A DNA stretch of 64,000 nucleotides from Cordylochernes scorpioides (lineage: Eukaryota > Arthropoda > Arachnida > Pseudoscorpiones > Chernetidae): contig CP092877.1 in the NCBI GenBank assembly GCA_030710605.1, positions 1,011,385-1,075,384 on the forward strand, in the 5' to 3' direction. Position 1 is the first letter of the stretch. Each line of letters begins with the position of its first letter. The position numbers and the translations under genes are program-made. The notes beneath the pieces are model-generated. The model was not told the DNA's origin. It ran no database searches and saw only the letters and a program-made list of their open reading frames with translations. Below are positions 11,670-24,873 of the stretch, piece by piece.

Positions 11670-12540
11670 GAGGACAACATTGTATATTGAAAGAATGCGA
11701 ATTGTGGGCGTTGTGGGTAGTGACATTGCGGACACACTCACAAAGCGGGGTGCTGAGTCTGCTAACCCAAACTGTTATAAACTCGCTCCTTTGTCGTTTG
11801 TAAAATCGGCAATCTACGGCCGAGCGCGTGAAGCATGGGAGAGCAGATTCCTCTCTCTAGGTCCTTCTATCCACACCCGCTTTGGCCTTACTCCAATGAG
11901 TCTTTTAGACAAAAGGTATGCGTACATCGTCCCGAGCCAGCACATTGTGGCTGGCCTGCTATCGGGACACACATGGACGGACAGTTTCGCCCACAGGATA
12001 GGCGTCATTGACGATCCTTCCTGCCCTTACTGCGACGCTGACAGGGAAGAAACTCTGTCGCACATCGTGCTAGAGTGTAGCAGCCTTGATGCCCTTAGAT
12101 TCCGCCTTCTTTCCACCCGTGCAGAAGAATTGGGATACACTCCGCAATCACTCAAAGACTTTATTTTCAACAGGAGCACTTGGCGAGCCTGTCTGGAGTT
12201 CCTAAAGGCCTCAGATAGACTTAAACCACGCGTCCGCGCGGAGTCCTCGGACTCCTCGCCTAATGGTTAACACCGGTCATTAGCGGCCGCTCGTAGACGC
12301 AACTCTGGCATGTGCCGCTGTTTAAGATCGTTTTCATGACCTGCCCCTGCGTATGTGATCGCCCCTGACACTGTCTCTGTAACCCCAGGACAGAGGGAAA
12401 ATGGTTTTGCGATTCGACGGCGCGGGATGATCGAGAAATCGACTTACGCAGCGACCCATTTGAACGCGCTATGCAATATCTGGTGTACTTTTGTGGTTGA
12501 TTGTCTTAGTACTGGTACTCTCACTGGTAATCGTTGATAT
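11670..12540 (+). mobile_element. 5'-truncated non-LTR retrotransposon, 3' end
   Basis: This block is GC-richer than its surroundings and holds the C-terminal end of a non-LTR polyprotein (11680-12270) followed by about 270 bases of likely 3' untranslated sequence. Everything upstream (endonuclease and reverse transcriptase) is missing, as expected for 5' truncation during target-primed reverse transcription. I see no clear poly-A tail or target duplication. Confidence 0.65.
11680..12270 (+). pseudogene. C-terminal fragment of non-LTR polyprotein (RNase H end plus zinc knuckle)
   Basis: The first codons read RIVGVVGSDIADTLTKRGAE, the closing part of an RNase H-like domain as found in I, R1 and related clades, where GN(E/x)xAD is typical. 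Further on, LLSGHTWTDSFAHRIG and CPYCDADREETLSHIVLEC form the Cys/His-rich C-terminal motif (CxxC...H...C) shared by many such elements. The open frame is 196 codons, ending TAA at 12268-12270. The N-terminal thousand or so residues of a normal polyprotein are absent. The ATG at 11680 is just the first internal methionine, not a true start. Confidence 0.75.
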
Positions 12541-14658
12541 AAGATATCAATTTCAAAAAAATTATATATATATTACCAAAATATTTTAATTAACAATTTT
12601 TTTACCTAAAACCTTTTATATTTTTATTTTTACAAAAAGAAAATCTATCTTTTCCCATCAGTTGCTGAATAATTCCCGCTTTATCTAATCTTCTTATCTA
12701 AACAACACCTGTCTTTCTTTTATTTTCTCTGGCCTGGGGAATCTAACTCATTGAACAACCTTGGTTGCGTGCAGCACCTTGGTACTTTGTTATAGTACAT
12801 TGCGGCTTGTCTGCTTGCTACAATATTTTTGGGCTCAAAATTCATACACTTTGAGCATTGTGGCCTGTCTGCACTACTATTGGACCCGTCTTTGCCTCCT
12901 CCTGATCTTCCGCGGATCACTACCCTGCCACACTGATCCTCCTCTACATCCCGGCTCTCCTGGCCTCACCCGGCGATGATCCCCTGGCCACCCACCCCCA
13001 GACCCCACCAACAGTGCAATGTATAGTGCTTTGTATATATTCCGCTTTATGCGTCCATCGGAGCTCAAAAATCATCCATTCTGGTTAGCAGCCCCGTAAA
13101 TAAATATATTTCCCGAATTGTGGGCGCACAAGGTCTTGATGTTGAAATATCTTGATGGTGAAAGCGCAGCACAAGTGCTTATATATAGGAGATACAGTTC
13201 TGGATGTCCACTGTAAAGGCAATGTGGTCTAGGCGAATAAAGTAACAGGAAATATCGCTACTTGAAGTTTTTATACCGGATGACAGGTGACAATACTTCA
13301 TGCAACTGTCTTGCAGTCCGTCACTGCCACGACGTATGCCTGACTCGTATGCGGTCATAGCGGCCGGTCATAGACCGATAATTATGATTCATGATTCGTC
13401 TTTCACGTGGATACTTGCGACGACGGATGCAATATTGGAGAACCAATTGCGGTTGCCTCATTGAAAGTCAGTTTCAGACGTTGTCGGTACGTTGATGATA
13501 AGTGAATTATTTTGAAGAGCGTTTCTTGATAGCTAACTACCAAATATGTCCACCTCCTTTCTAGAGCCACTTGGCCTGAATTCTATTAAATATTATTCGG
13601 CGGTTGTGGGAGACAAATTATAGACAAAACCTAACGCTCCCCTCTATCTCCTAAGAAGTAGAAGTAAAAAATAAATTTCGCTACTAACGGTTAATAAGCA
13701 ACATGTAGATTAGAGAATTGACATAAAGTTTACAGACACTAACAAGACACTCCAGAATTTATCACCAGTGCAAGAAAGCCACGCTTTAAAATATATTTTG
13801 ATTATAAAAAGCCTACAAACAGAATCTTTGACATTCAATCTACGAATAATTATTGTTGAGAAGCACAACCATAATGTAGTAACAACAACATAATGAGACT
13901 ACACTAATATTCACGTCGGTTATTCCTAAGGCTCGGTCATATACAGCGAGCTCTAATAGCCGAAAGATAGTCGAAGCAAGCCACGATTTTCTTCTTATCA
14001 GAATCCCAAATGGCCACGTATGAATACCATACCATTAAACGAGGCATCCTCAACTTTCTCACACACGATCACACTGCTAAAAGAACCGTTATCCACCTTT
14101 TGTACTACTTCCAAAGTACAGAAGCTAACTCATATTTACATATGTGCTGAGATTCTAATCCTTTGTATATTATGCTACATGCACGCCAATGCGTGCTTGC
14201 AGAGTGCAAATTTGAGACTGATTAGATACGTCTCTCATTGTTACTTTTTGGCTGTCGAAAAGTCTGCCATTATAAGACCACAAATGGCGTATATATATGA
14301 AAATATAAAGAAGACACCTTTCTTCATAAAAGAGAGCAGGAGTATTCCGACTGATAGGGTTGGTGAGGTTCTACCATATAACAGTGTGTCGCAATAACGA
14401 TTAAGAAGTTTATACATGTATATTGTATATTTATTTCAATTTAAAACGCTATGTCCCCCTAGGGACACTTGCGCTGTCATACATTTTTGCCTTTACAATT
14501 GTCTATACATATATATACAATAATTGTAAGTCGTAAAGAATAGTCATTAAAAAGAGAAAGAGAGAGATAGGGGAAAAAAACGAGTGCAGATAACTTTGTA
14601 CAGAAGAAATGTATGTCTGACAATATATCTACAATCAACATAATAAATTAGCAGTTTC
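12541..14658. other. No recognised feature
   Basis: This contains a C-rich patch (about 12890-13010) and an open frame of 125 codons at 14020-14397 (+) with no family I recognise and no homolog elsewhere in the window. I do not call it a gene. Confidence 0.45.
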
Positions 14659-16115
14659 TTAAAATATATTTGTTGCTATATAATTTGAAATATATCTACA
14701 AAAGGTATTAAATTTAATATATATTTCTCTACTGGAAATAAAAATACTTAGATCTGTTACAATTAAATTATTGTCGATTCTATAGTCTTGAAAAACAGGA
14801 CAATCCAGTAAAAGATGTATTGAGGTTTGCTCCTCATGTCCGCAAAAACAACTTGATTCATCCACTGCTTTAATTCTTTTTTAAAACTTTTGTAATTTTC
14901 ATGATCAGAAATGAATTGAGAATTATGGAAGTTTAGCCGGAAATATTTTGGCATGTTGTTAGGGAAGAAGCTTTGAAAAGTTTCGTTTGGGTTGTTCTCC
15001 AGAGTAGCCATTTTAAATTCAATAAAATCCGTTATTATGCTTGGGACATCTGAATTGTATTTATTTTCTTCTAAAGTTAATTTATTTAATTCATAATTCA
15101 TATCTTTGGATTCAATAAAATCGTTAAGCAGAGGCATCTTGGCTATGCTATGTATAAATTAGAACTCGTCGTTTTATATGATTGCGTGTACCATAATAGA
15201 ATTTGGTATTAAAATGAATTTAATTTATTTAACATTTTCTTATTCGCGAATTTATACCATATCTCCGACCCATAAGAAATCATTGGCTTGAATATTGTTT
15301 TGTATAATGTAAGTCTCTTTTGGGTACTCAGGCCCAAAGATTTTCCGCAAATTGACAGTAGCAGATTTTTAAATATTTTTGCTTTATTTATTATTATATG
15401 AAATTTTTAAGAGTATCTTTGTCTTTATTCCAAACTATTACTGTCACATCATCAGAATATCACAGTATTTCATAATTGAGTGTCTGCATTTATTTAACAA
15501 ATATTCAGTAATATTAGCCATAGCAATGGAGACAGTGGTCCCTCCCCCGCGCCCTGTGGACAGCCTTTTAATAATGCTTTATTAACCTTTTTTATTACCA
15601 TATATAAAAATTGTTTCACTATTATTCAAGAAAGATTGCAATATTTTAATTAAATCAGCGGGTAAATTATCTTGATCTATTCTTTTAAAAAGAGCTGGCT
15701 ACCAAATGCATTGTCAAATTTACCCTCTATATCGATTGCAATTAGCGACACTAAATAATTCTGTCTATGTTCTAATATACCTCTGTTATTTTTTTCCAAA
15801 CCTGTTATCATTGATTTCAATTTTATGAATCCATGCTGTCTATTGCTTGAAATATATTTTCTTGATAGAATTTGAAAATTTTATTTTTTAGTATTTTTTC
15901 AAAAATCTTGGGGAGATTTGATATTAAAGATATAGGTCGATAGCTTTTAGAAGTTTCTAAATTTGTTTTGTTAGGTTTAGGAATTATTTTAAGAGCTGCT
16001 TTTTTCCATACATCAGGGTAATATCCTTTTTGAATACATTTATCAAATAATTCATTTAGCAACGATACAATTTTGGAGGAAGCACATGTACATTGTATAT
16101 GCATATTCATATAAC
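14659..16115 (-). pseudogene. Non-LTR reverse transcriptase remnant
   Basis: On the minus strand the pieces follow the normal order of a non-LTR reverse transcriptase. These are PDVWKKAALKIIPKPNK and SYRPISLISNLPKIFEKIL (fingers, 16110-15823); HGFIKLKSMITGLEK and then DIEGKFDNA (palm motif A, near 15740-15710); YSDDVTVIVW (catalytic box at 15448-15459, with serine where many elements have alanine); and a C-terminal Cys/His motif CFCGHEEQTSIHLLLDCPVF (near 14850-14790). Stops and shifts break the frame throughout, including the region between motif A and YSDD. It belongs to the LINE-like retrotransposons; the clade is uncertain. The endonuclease part upstream of 16115 is not visible. Confidence 0.8.
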
Positions 16116-16199
16116 GATATTTCCCATTTCTATTTTTCAGATTTCTAGCATATGCACATACTCATATATTTCATAATAGGAATATAATAAGAGGGGTAA

Positions 16200-16560
16200 A
16201 TTTTACGAGAAGAAAAATATTCCCGGGAATGTCATTGCCTCGCTAGCCTAGCCGAAGCCGTCGTTGTGTGTGGGACGACCACTAGCGGCTCGCCACCCGT
16301 CGACTACTGGAGCCGCCCACACCAGGCTAGTGTTGAAGCTATGCCTGCGATAGCTGGACAGATCTCCAGCTTCTTCTGTCCTTCTGGCCCTTCAGTGACT
16401 GCTCCACCCTTCTTGTCCCGATCGTGCTGCTTCGCCTGTCGATCCTGCAATTGTTCGCTTGGCAACAGGTACTGGACCCGTGATACTGAACCGTCTTCTT
16501 ATTAGAGAGCGGTTCTCCATCATTCCGCGGCCATCACCCTGGGAATTTATGTCAACTCCG
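16200..16560 (+). other. GC-rich island, unclassified
   Basis: G+C content is clearly higher here than in the flanks, with an open frame of 79 codons at 16266-16505 rich in serine, proline and cysteine. I recognise no family. It directly adjoins the non-LTR remnant and could be untranslated sequence of some retroelement. Confidence 0.3.
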
Positions 16561-16842
16561 AATCACAGTATCAACAATTGAAATGTGTGTGTTGTGATCT
16601 AAAACTATAATTCCAGGGAATTATTGAGAACATTCTTATTTTTAGAAAAGAACTATATTTCTTTTTTGGGGAAGCCTTCTTGATTCGGCAAAATATTAGT
16701 ATATATTTTGCATATATTCACAAGCATACTTTTCGTATCTAGTAGACAATTTATATATTGTATGTATATAGCGTATTTTTATCTATATGACTGACTGCCA
16801 ATAAAATAGTTACCATTGTCAATCATCACCATTGGTATAATA

Positions 16843-17151
16843 CAAGCATGTCAAACTCAAATCCTAACACGGGCCAAATAAAAAAGTAATAAGATCATGT
16901 GGGCCGCAAAAAAAGAAAACAAGTAATTAAATTTTTATAGTAACATTTATGTAGGTTTATTTTAAAAAATACTAATAAGAAAAAAGAAAGTAAAGTTAAT
17001 ATTTTCTCCCTGATATTTGGCATCTTTTTTCTGCTACCATCTTTCCTACTTATTTTATAAAATTTTTTATAAAAATATATTGTTAGGTGGGCCGCAAATT
17101 TATTCGTTGTGGGCCGCATGAGGCCCGCGGGCCGCGAGTTTGACATGCTTG
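16843..17151 (-). mobile_element. hAT MITE, internally deleted relative of the 57-kb hAT element
   Basis: The ends CAAGCATGTCAAACTC and GAGTTTGACATGCTTG are flanked by the perfect 8-bp target duplication GTATAATA (16835-16842 and 17152-17159), the hAT hallmark. The interior, read on the minus strand, matches the left end and then the right end of the full element at 57255-59676, including the region around its transposase stop codon. The whole coding part between is deleted. Length is 309 bp. An extra ~22 bases with a second gcggcccac block shows that the exact parent was a sister copy. Confidence 0.92.
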
Positions 17152-17159
17152 GTATAATA

Positions 17160-18102
17160 GGTAACTAACTCTCTTGGGGAATAAAGCCATATACCAGAAG
17201 CTGATACATGATTTGATTTAATAAAAAAACAACAGGAATTCGAAAACAAAGCCACGTAATTGGGCCTGGTTGTGTTGGCTTTACAAAAAAACTAGCACAG
17301 CAATCTCGTCTGCCAATTAAAACATGTCCCAGCATTCCTTGCGGCGGTGACCTGTAAAAGGATGTCAATGTCACCGCAGCTTCCTGCGAAAAGTTCTTCT
17401 GGACTGAAAGGAGCACTTATGCGTATAAGCGCGATAATCAAAGTCAGGCGAACAATGAAAGTTCTGGTACCCTCTATGCCTCATCTCTGCAGTGGTTTAT
17501 ATATATAAACATATACACTATCTCTATATAAACATAATGATGATATTTATAGAATCTTTGTTACCATCTCTCTCTCCTTCCTCATTACCAAAAATATTTC
17601 TAGCTATATCAAATATATAAATTGAGAAAATTTGAATACAATTTACATTTTTATATTTAAATTTTTTACATTATTTGCTTTTACTTCATTTTTAAATCGC
17701 TAAAAGTGAGATGAATTCGTATTCTTTATTGAAATCTACGATGGTGTAAAAGATATGAATGATTAATTTTAAAATATATAAATAATTTTATTTTTATTCT
17801 GTCGCTAGTTCTAAAACGAATTTACCTCGATAGAAATAAAGCTTGAATCTATAATTCTGCTATCTTTTATAAATGTTATCCAACGACGGGCAATCTAAGT
17901 AACAATTTTCTGGAGCATCGCGATATTCTGGGACGGCTGGGATATGGAGGTGCAACGTATTTCTAACCTCCAGGTAATAGTAATTGATTAGTTGTTTCCA
18001 TACAATCTGTTCAGCGAATTGCATTTTCCTCCAGTATGTCGGGTACCATTGACATCTATATAGGTATTAGTGACATAAATATAGACGTATTTTATCATCG
18101 AC
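17160..18102. other. No recognised feature
   Basis: AT-rich sequence between the MITE and the start of the tandem duplication. The 83-codon minus-strand frame at 17165-17416 has no recognised domain. Confidence 0.45.
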
Positions 18103-19016
18103 CAAAATTATCGGACAATTATTATTACGAAAATAGATTAATTAATTAATTTCTATCTTTACCGCAGCTACTATTACTTTATTAAAACAATAATGGTTGT
18201 GCAAACATTTTCTCAGTCAGAACCCGAACGAAGCTAGGATATTGGTCTATTGAATAACATGAAAGTCTATCACTTTTGGAAAAGAGAAAACCGGAGGAAC
18301 ATGCACAGCTTCTAAAATATCTAGACACAAAATATTGAACATTTTGAAATTAAATTCATTATGATCTAGGAATTTATATGAATTCAAAGGTTGAAATTTT
18401 TTGGAAAAAGGTTTCACGATAACACCAACCCAGGAGGTACTTTCTTGGCGCGTTGGCCTTTATTTAAAGTGACGCATCGAACCCTCCATATTTCAATCCT
18501 CCAGCAGAACCCGCTTGGAAACATCCAAACTAGATAATTATGTTTAGGATAATTCGATAAAGTTCGATGGCCCATGCCCAGCTAGATACTGGTCTACTGA
18601 TGTGATGGACCCTGTCTTAAACAGTTAGGGGAGTGAGGGGGCAAAGCTTCAATCGAGCCTTGCTGAGGCAGAAAATAAATTCTGACTGAGTCCAGAAATA
18701 GATTTACTTTCCCTCAATACCCTAACTGCATGACCTGTCAGACTCATGGAAACGATATTTTCAGTGGGGCTCACAACAAATTGGGATAAATATAATGTAT
18801 AAATAAAAAACTATAAAATATACATATAATATTGCTTGAAAATGCACATTGATGGATTTAAATGGAAAACATCCATGATAATAGTTTTAAATTTATTTTT
18901 AGCGCAAATGTAGCTGCAAAATTGTCTGCACATGTGCAGACATGTGGTGAATCTTCAGTAAAGGCAGTCGATAACCATAAGTATGGCCTGTACGAAGTGT
19001 ACTAAGGTAAAATATA

Positions 19017-19805
19017 AAATAAAATGATTTAAAAGCGCGAATGTTTCTTTTATACATAAAACGAACTTCTACTGTCCTTACTGCGATGAAAAAATATATT
19101 GGGAGGGCTTGGCTCATCAGTGGTGAACCCTCCCAGCGGTTTCGCCAATTTAATCCACCAGACCGCTTCTCAGAGCTCTAATACTGTATTGGATCATTCT
19201 GCTTTTATATGCTACACTGAAGGATAGAATATTAGAAATGGTTTTCAAGTAAACTATGGACATAAGCTTATAGGACAGTAGATTTACATTCAAATATTTG
19301 CTTCGAGCAATGCTCTTCAGCAAACTATAACAGTAGAAGTTCGTTTTATGTATAAAAGAAACATTCGCGCTTTTAAATCCTTTTATTTTATATGTATAGA
19401 TGGCGCGTTATTGCTTTGTGTTAATTTATTCCTAACTGGCCTTGTCTTTATAGTTTGCTGAAGAGCATTGCTCGAAGCAAATATTTGAATGTAAATCTAC
19501 TGTCCTATAAGCTTATGTCCATAGTTTACTTGAAAACCATTTCTAAGATTCTATCCTTCAGTGTAGCATATAAAAGCAGAATGATCCAATACAGTATCAA
19601 TACAGTATTAGAGCTCTGAGAAGCGGTCTGGTGGATTAAATTGGCGAAACCGCTGGGAGGGTTCACCACTGATGAGCCAAGCCCTCCCAATATATTTTTT
19701 CATCGCAGTAAGGACAGTAGAAGTTCGTTTTATGTATAAAAGAAACATTCGCGCTTTTAAATCCTTTTATTTTATGTGTATAGATGGCGCGTTATTGCTT
19801 TGTGT
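19017..19805. mobile_element. Fold-back insert built from ~375-bp repeat units
   Basis: The insert is absent from copy B near 28590. It is flanked by a ~14-bp target duplication, taaggtaaaatata at 19003-19016 and taaggtgaaatata at 19806-19819 (one mismatch). Inside are a plus-strand unit (19017-19330), a minus-strand partial unit (19331-19424) and a full minus-strand unit (19425-19805), so the whole can fold on itself. Each unit carries a conserved TGGGAGGG/CCCTCCCA hairpin. No protein is encoded. Target duplications of this length suggest insertion by a retrotransposition-type mechanism. The family is unclassified. Confidence 0.8.
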
Positions 19806-21289
19806 TAAGGTGAAATATATAAAAAAAATATGAGGTCAATATCATTCCAGAACTCCAAGTATGCTTTCCAAAGGTTTACAAAGCGTGACAGGTTTCGTAA
19901 TTCTTTGCCTCTGTTTCAACAGGCCAAAAGTACAAAAATTCATAGGCATCAGATATAGAGCTGGGAATGTGGAAAAATGGCATGATTGAAATCCCTGTCT
20001 CAACGAGGTTTTCCCTAGACGTGTTACCATAGAACGAGATGTTTGGCTCGCTGTGTCCTGTCCTGGTACACCTTGGTTGGCTCTCCACATTAAAGAATTG
20101 ATATTTCATTTAAAAAAAGAGAGGTGGGGGAAATAGGAGTCAGAATTTGAGATTGAGATATACATTGGAATTCTATTTCATTTTTGGAACGAATTTTTCT
20201 AAAACAAACTTGCCGATATATTAGTACCCTGCTACTACCATATATCCATGTGACTAAGTTTTTTTTTTATTTGCGCCTAACCCCATTTATATCACTATTA
20301 AATTTGAAATTTGAATAAATAAGCTCTTGGCTGATTTTTAAACCGTTGAGATGAACCCTGGCCTCATCAAGTATCACAGAAAACTTGCACCTGTCACCAG
20401 CTAAAAGAAATGTATTGCGTACTATGTTCTCAACCTATTAATTTTTAGAGGGAGAGATCACGATCGATGATTATTGAATCGAGAGTTGAAGGGAACTTTC
20501 CTGTCAATAGTCCAATTTTCTCTTGCCATTCAAGATTTTAATTTAGGATTTGGTCACGTGACTTGGAATTCAATGTATATCCGTAAAATGAAGCGTTTTT
20601 AATTTGACATTTAACTTGCCCCCGGCATTTTTACGGCCGCATATCAGAGCGTTTTGCCCCTTTACTATATATTTTATGGGATTGTTTTGTGATATAATTA
20701 TATATATTTTTAATTAGTCATTTTTATAATATAGGAAAAATATAATTTTTTTAAGGCAAACATATCTAGCAATAAAATCTTTTGGCGTTTCTTCGATTCT
20801 AGTAAAATATTTTATTCTTTACGTTAATTTCGAAAAATAAATTTTGTAATGAAGAAAAAATGGCTTCGTTAACTTACATCAGATGTATAAACTACAGCTT
20901 AGAAATAGTTTATGAAATCTATTATATATATATTAGAATTTTTTGCAAGAATTTCTTGAGAAATGCAAAGGCCAAAAAAAAACCTAAAGTGATTAATAAA
21001 TGAACTCTTGGTTTCTTACAAATAATTGAATGTAACGTGTCTGACAGAATAAATTTATTGCACTCACAATTTGAGATTTTTCCGGACAATCTTGGTGCAG
21101 TTAGCGATAAGCGTGATGAGAGGTTTCATTAAGATATATTTACATATTGGCACGCTTATATAGAAATTAGAAAAGACAAACCTCAGAAGGATACGGTAAT
21201 TTATTTAATGTATAACCAAATTAAAGCTAATAAAATAGCAGAGAGGCAAGTATAAAATTTTAGTGTGTCAAAATACAGAGAGAGAGATA

Positions 21290-22537
21290 GAGAGAATCGA
21301 GAAATTAATAATCCATTTATAAAATAAATCACAATCTGCTACATAGCTCCTTCCCTATGGGAGCTGTGATCCACAGCTTGAAATTCTTGTTGCTACTGAC
21401 ATGGATCTAACATGTTTTTGTTAAGGATTCCATCGGAGTCTTAGAAGTCTGTCCCTGGAAGCTTTGCGTACTTTTTCTGGCGTCCTTTTTTTATTATCGT
21501 TATATCGTCTATAGGAATATCGTTATCTTGGAGGGAAGTCTTGACTTTTACATGAGGGTGGAATGCTGGAGTCAGTTTCGGAAAATGTAGTTCACAACAT
21601 TCATGGTCTTATGGTCTGCTCAACGATCTTCAGTTTATCTTCCCTAATCTACCCAGCATCTCAACCAAAATGTCACTTAGAAATAAGGAAAAACAAACCT
21701 CAGAATGACATGGCAATTTATTTAATGTATAACCAAATTAAAACTAATAAAATCGCAGAGAAGTAATGAGAAAAATTTAGAGTGTATCAAAATACAGAGA
21801 GAGAAAATCGAAATTTATAATATTTTCATAAAATAATAATCTGTTTCAATATATCAAACATGGAAATGTGACACCAAAGCGAATGGAGTCTCAGTACGCT
21901 TGCTCACTTCTGGTGGACACTCAAAGAGGGATTTTCCATAAGCAAAATATAGCAGAAAATTCTCTATCACACACTTCTTTAAAGAAAATAGAAGTTTCAT
22001 TGCACGATTTATTAATAAAATAAAGATTTTGGTCAAATTCCAAGTGGGCGTCACTCAGAAACCTTGCCCGATAGAAAAAAAAAAAGAGAACAAATAAAAC
22101 GAACAGTATCTTTGGAAAAATCCCAAAAGTTAAATTAAGATAAAATATTGCTTAATTTGCGACAAAGAAATCATATTTTTGCAGTCCAATGTAATTTGTG
22201 AGGCAAAAAAGTGCATTACCGACTATATTGGATAGTCCTTAGTATGTTTAAGATTTAAGTTTTAATTAATGCATGCAAAAAATTATGCCTTAATCCTGAT
22301 GGAATTGGTTATTTCAAATTGGTTATTTTCAACTCCGAATAAGACATTTCTTTACTATCCAAATGTGCATTGGATTTTATTACGGAATTTGATATATTTA
22401 TTCGGCAAGGAAAGTGTATCTGTTTTCATAGATCCTAAATGTAACGACTTTTATATGAGACTACCATAATCTTTCTCGGAGACCCTAGGGTCCCATTCCG
22501 TAATCTCGCTGTTCAAAAGTTGACGCGCGGACGGTCA
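21290..22537. other. Non-coding part of copy A, shared with copy B
   Basis: This matches about 31640-32905 in copy B. No domain is recognised. Open frames such as 21563-21766 are interrupted or altered in the other copy. Confidence 0.5.
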
Positions 22538-23499
22538 GTGATAGAACTTAATGGTAACATGATATTTATATACAGGGGAAATTATATAAATACAATCAAG
22601 TTAAAAGATTAATCTAGGCAAATTGGAGGCAAAGAAAGTTACTATACATGGATTTACCACGGATTATCGTGTTAGGTCTTGTGGAGTTATTTGGTAGCAG
22701 CTCTGAGACTTTTCTTAGCTATGTGGAACTTTTCCTAGTCATCATCCCCGCTCTTGACATTGCCGGTTGGACTTCACTTGTAAGCATTTCGACCTGTGAG
22801 TCAATTGTGGAGTCTTCCGATAGTAAATTAGTTGAATCCCTCAAGCTGCTTTTGTAAGATGTAGCCTTGTCAGATACCCAGGAATACTTACCAACAGAAC
22901 GAAACTTCGTATCATCTTTTGCCTTTATATTGTTTAGACCATTAAATTTTGGGACAAGTGGTAGATGATCCGAATAAGGCATGCATTCAATAGTAGTGTG
23001 AGTCATATCTATGGTGAAGAGAATTTGTAAATAATTTTGACCTATTTATATTGAATGTCTTCATATTTTATTATAATATTAACTATATCTTATAAAAGAG
23101 TACTGCTTTGGTCGTAGAAGAGCAAAATAGATTTGTAATGAGGGAAGTCATTTAACACTACCCTTTCAATGGAGCAAATCAAACCATGTTCATCGTACTG
23201 ATAACGTGGGTAACATGGCAGAGGGTTGGTGAATCTATAGGCGATCGCGGGGAGAAAAATTGGAATCATCAGACCATTGCGGATCGTTCGTGCGGAAAAA
23301 TGAGAGACATCGTGTCGCAGGGAGGCTTTGCGGGGTTTAGGATAGGCCTCTAAGGGTTCTTTAATGCCCCACAAGAGTCAATCATATCGATGTGTGTCGT
23401 ACGGACAGAATGAAACTACCGTCTGCATGATCTAATACCTAAGATCCGACAATGTACATAGTGTCATCAATAATTTCCAGGAATGCTAAATATTTAAAG

Positions 23500-24072
23500 A
23501 AATACAAAAGTATAATAAAGTTTTATTTAAATTTCTCCAAATAATCACCGTCACTATCTATACACTTGTTCTATCTTTTTTTCCAGATATTAAAACACCT
23601 CTGAAAATCCACATCTTTCAGGCTTTTCAAAATATTCTTTGAATTCTCCTTTATTTCAGGTAATGAGTCAAATCGACGTCCTTTTAAGACTTTTTTAATT
23701 TTAGGGTAAAGGAAAAAGTCGTTGGAAGCAAGGTTAGGATAATAGGGTGGCTGGGGTAGTAAAGCAATTCCGTGTTTAGCCAAAATGAGTTGTACAGTGA
23801 CGGTCGTATGTGACCGTGCGTTGTCATGATGCAAGAGCCAAATTTTCTAACGCCATTTTCGGGTCGTTTCTGACGCCTCCCTTAAACGTCGCAATATATC
23901 AAGAGAGTAATGTTGATTGATTATTTGACCCTCGGGCACGAATTCATAGTGTACCAATCCCGTTACATCAAAGAAAGTGATAAGAAGACACTTAAGCTTC
24001 GATTTGATCATTCTTGCTTTCTTGAATCTTGGTTCTCTAGGCTCTAGCCACTGGCTTGATTGCCTCTTAATC
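23500..24072 (-). pseudogene. mariner transposase fragment (copy A)
   Basis: The minus strand holds the C-terminal half of a mariner transposase: HHDNARSHTTVTVQLILAKHG (second aspartate) then YYPNLASNDFFLYPKIKKVLKGRRF (third aspartate). I count 34 residues between the two aspartates, so it is of DD34D mariner type. The N-terminal half, present in copy B up to 34960, is replaced here after 24072 by about 186 bases of unrelated sequence. Stops and shifts break it elsewhere too. Confidence 0.85.
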
Positions 24073-24282
24073 CCGGGATCATATCCAAATGGTGCATACT
24101 ATACCTCTACGACTAAAAATTTGGTCTTAGGAGGCTTTGAACCTTGGCCAGAACCTTGTTATATTTATTTGGAACTTATTTATAATAGATATATATACTA
24201 CAATTTAAATATGCGGATATTATTCAGAGGTATACACTATTAGCGTAACCAACCCATGGTTATGATATTAGCACAGTCAAAT

Positions 24283-24365
24283 TCACACACACATTCACAC
24301 ACAAACACACTAGCAGACACACACATACACACTAAAACATACACAAACGCACACGCTTACACATG
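24283..24365 (+). repeat. AC-rich microsatellite
   Basis: An imperfect run of (AC)n with ACAC-T and ACAA variants. The equivalent in copy B is at about 35300-35385. Confidence 0.8.
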
Positions 24366-24873
24366 CTGATTCCTGAATCCATACCGCCATATTTTCCCTT
24401 CCTCTTTATTTTTTAATTTAACTTTGTCTAATCTAAGATTTAAGAGATCGGTATGGTAGCAAAATAGCAGGGTCGATTCTACCGCCAGGTGTATTTTTGA
24501 CAAGACCCGGCCTAGTACCAATCTTTTTCCATCCCAGTTGAACCATTATGATTTCCTCTAGTTCAAACCAAAAACATATTGACTCCAATTTGCACTAGAA
24601 TTTTGGAGTTCTAGTTTAGAGTGGACTGGAGGATCGTGAATCAGTGAGGCAGGAAGTTCTGCAGTCCAATGACCCTGTTTACTCTTAAAGACGTGATAAG
24701 ATTAAAGATGCCAATGGGGGCGTGGCTGGCTAACGGTCAAAGTAACAATCCGCCTTTCATCTCACCGCTACATCTCAGTATATAAAGAAGAAAAGAATAA
24801 TCCTTCCATGCCAATCTCTCTGATTTTCAGAAGTATCATATGATGTGAGCGATCAAATAATTTCTACAATGTT

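Noticed and set aside
22648..22857. 69-codon open frame in the block missing from copy B
   Set aside because: Length is within chance, no domain is seen, and there is an equally long frame on the other strand.
24062..24115. A tRNA-Pro-like stretch on the minus strand
   Set aside because: Its second half (ggatatgatcccg) belongs to the mariner gene seen in copy B, so the apparent tRNA shape only arises at the join.
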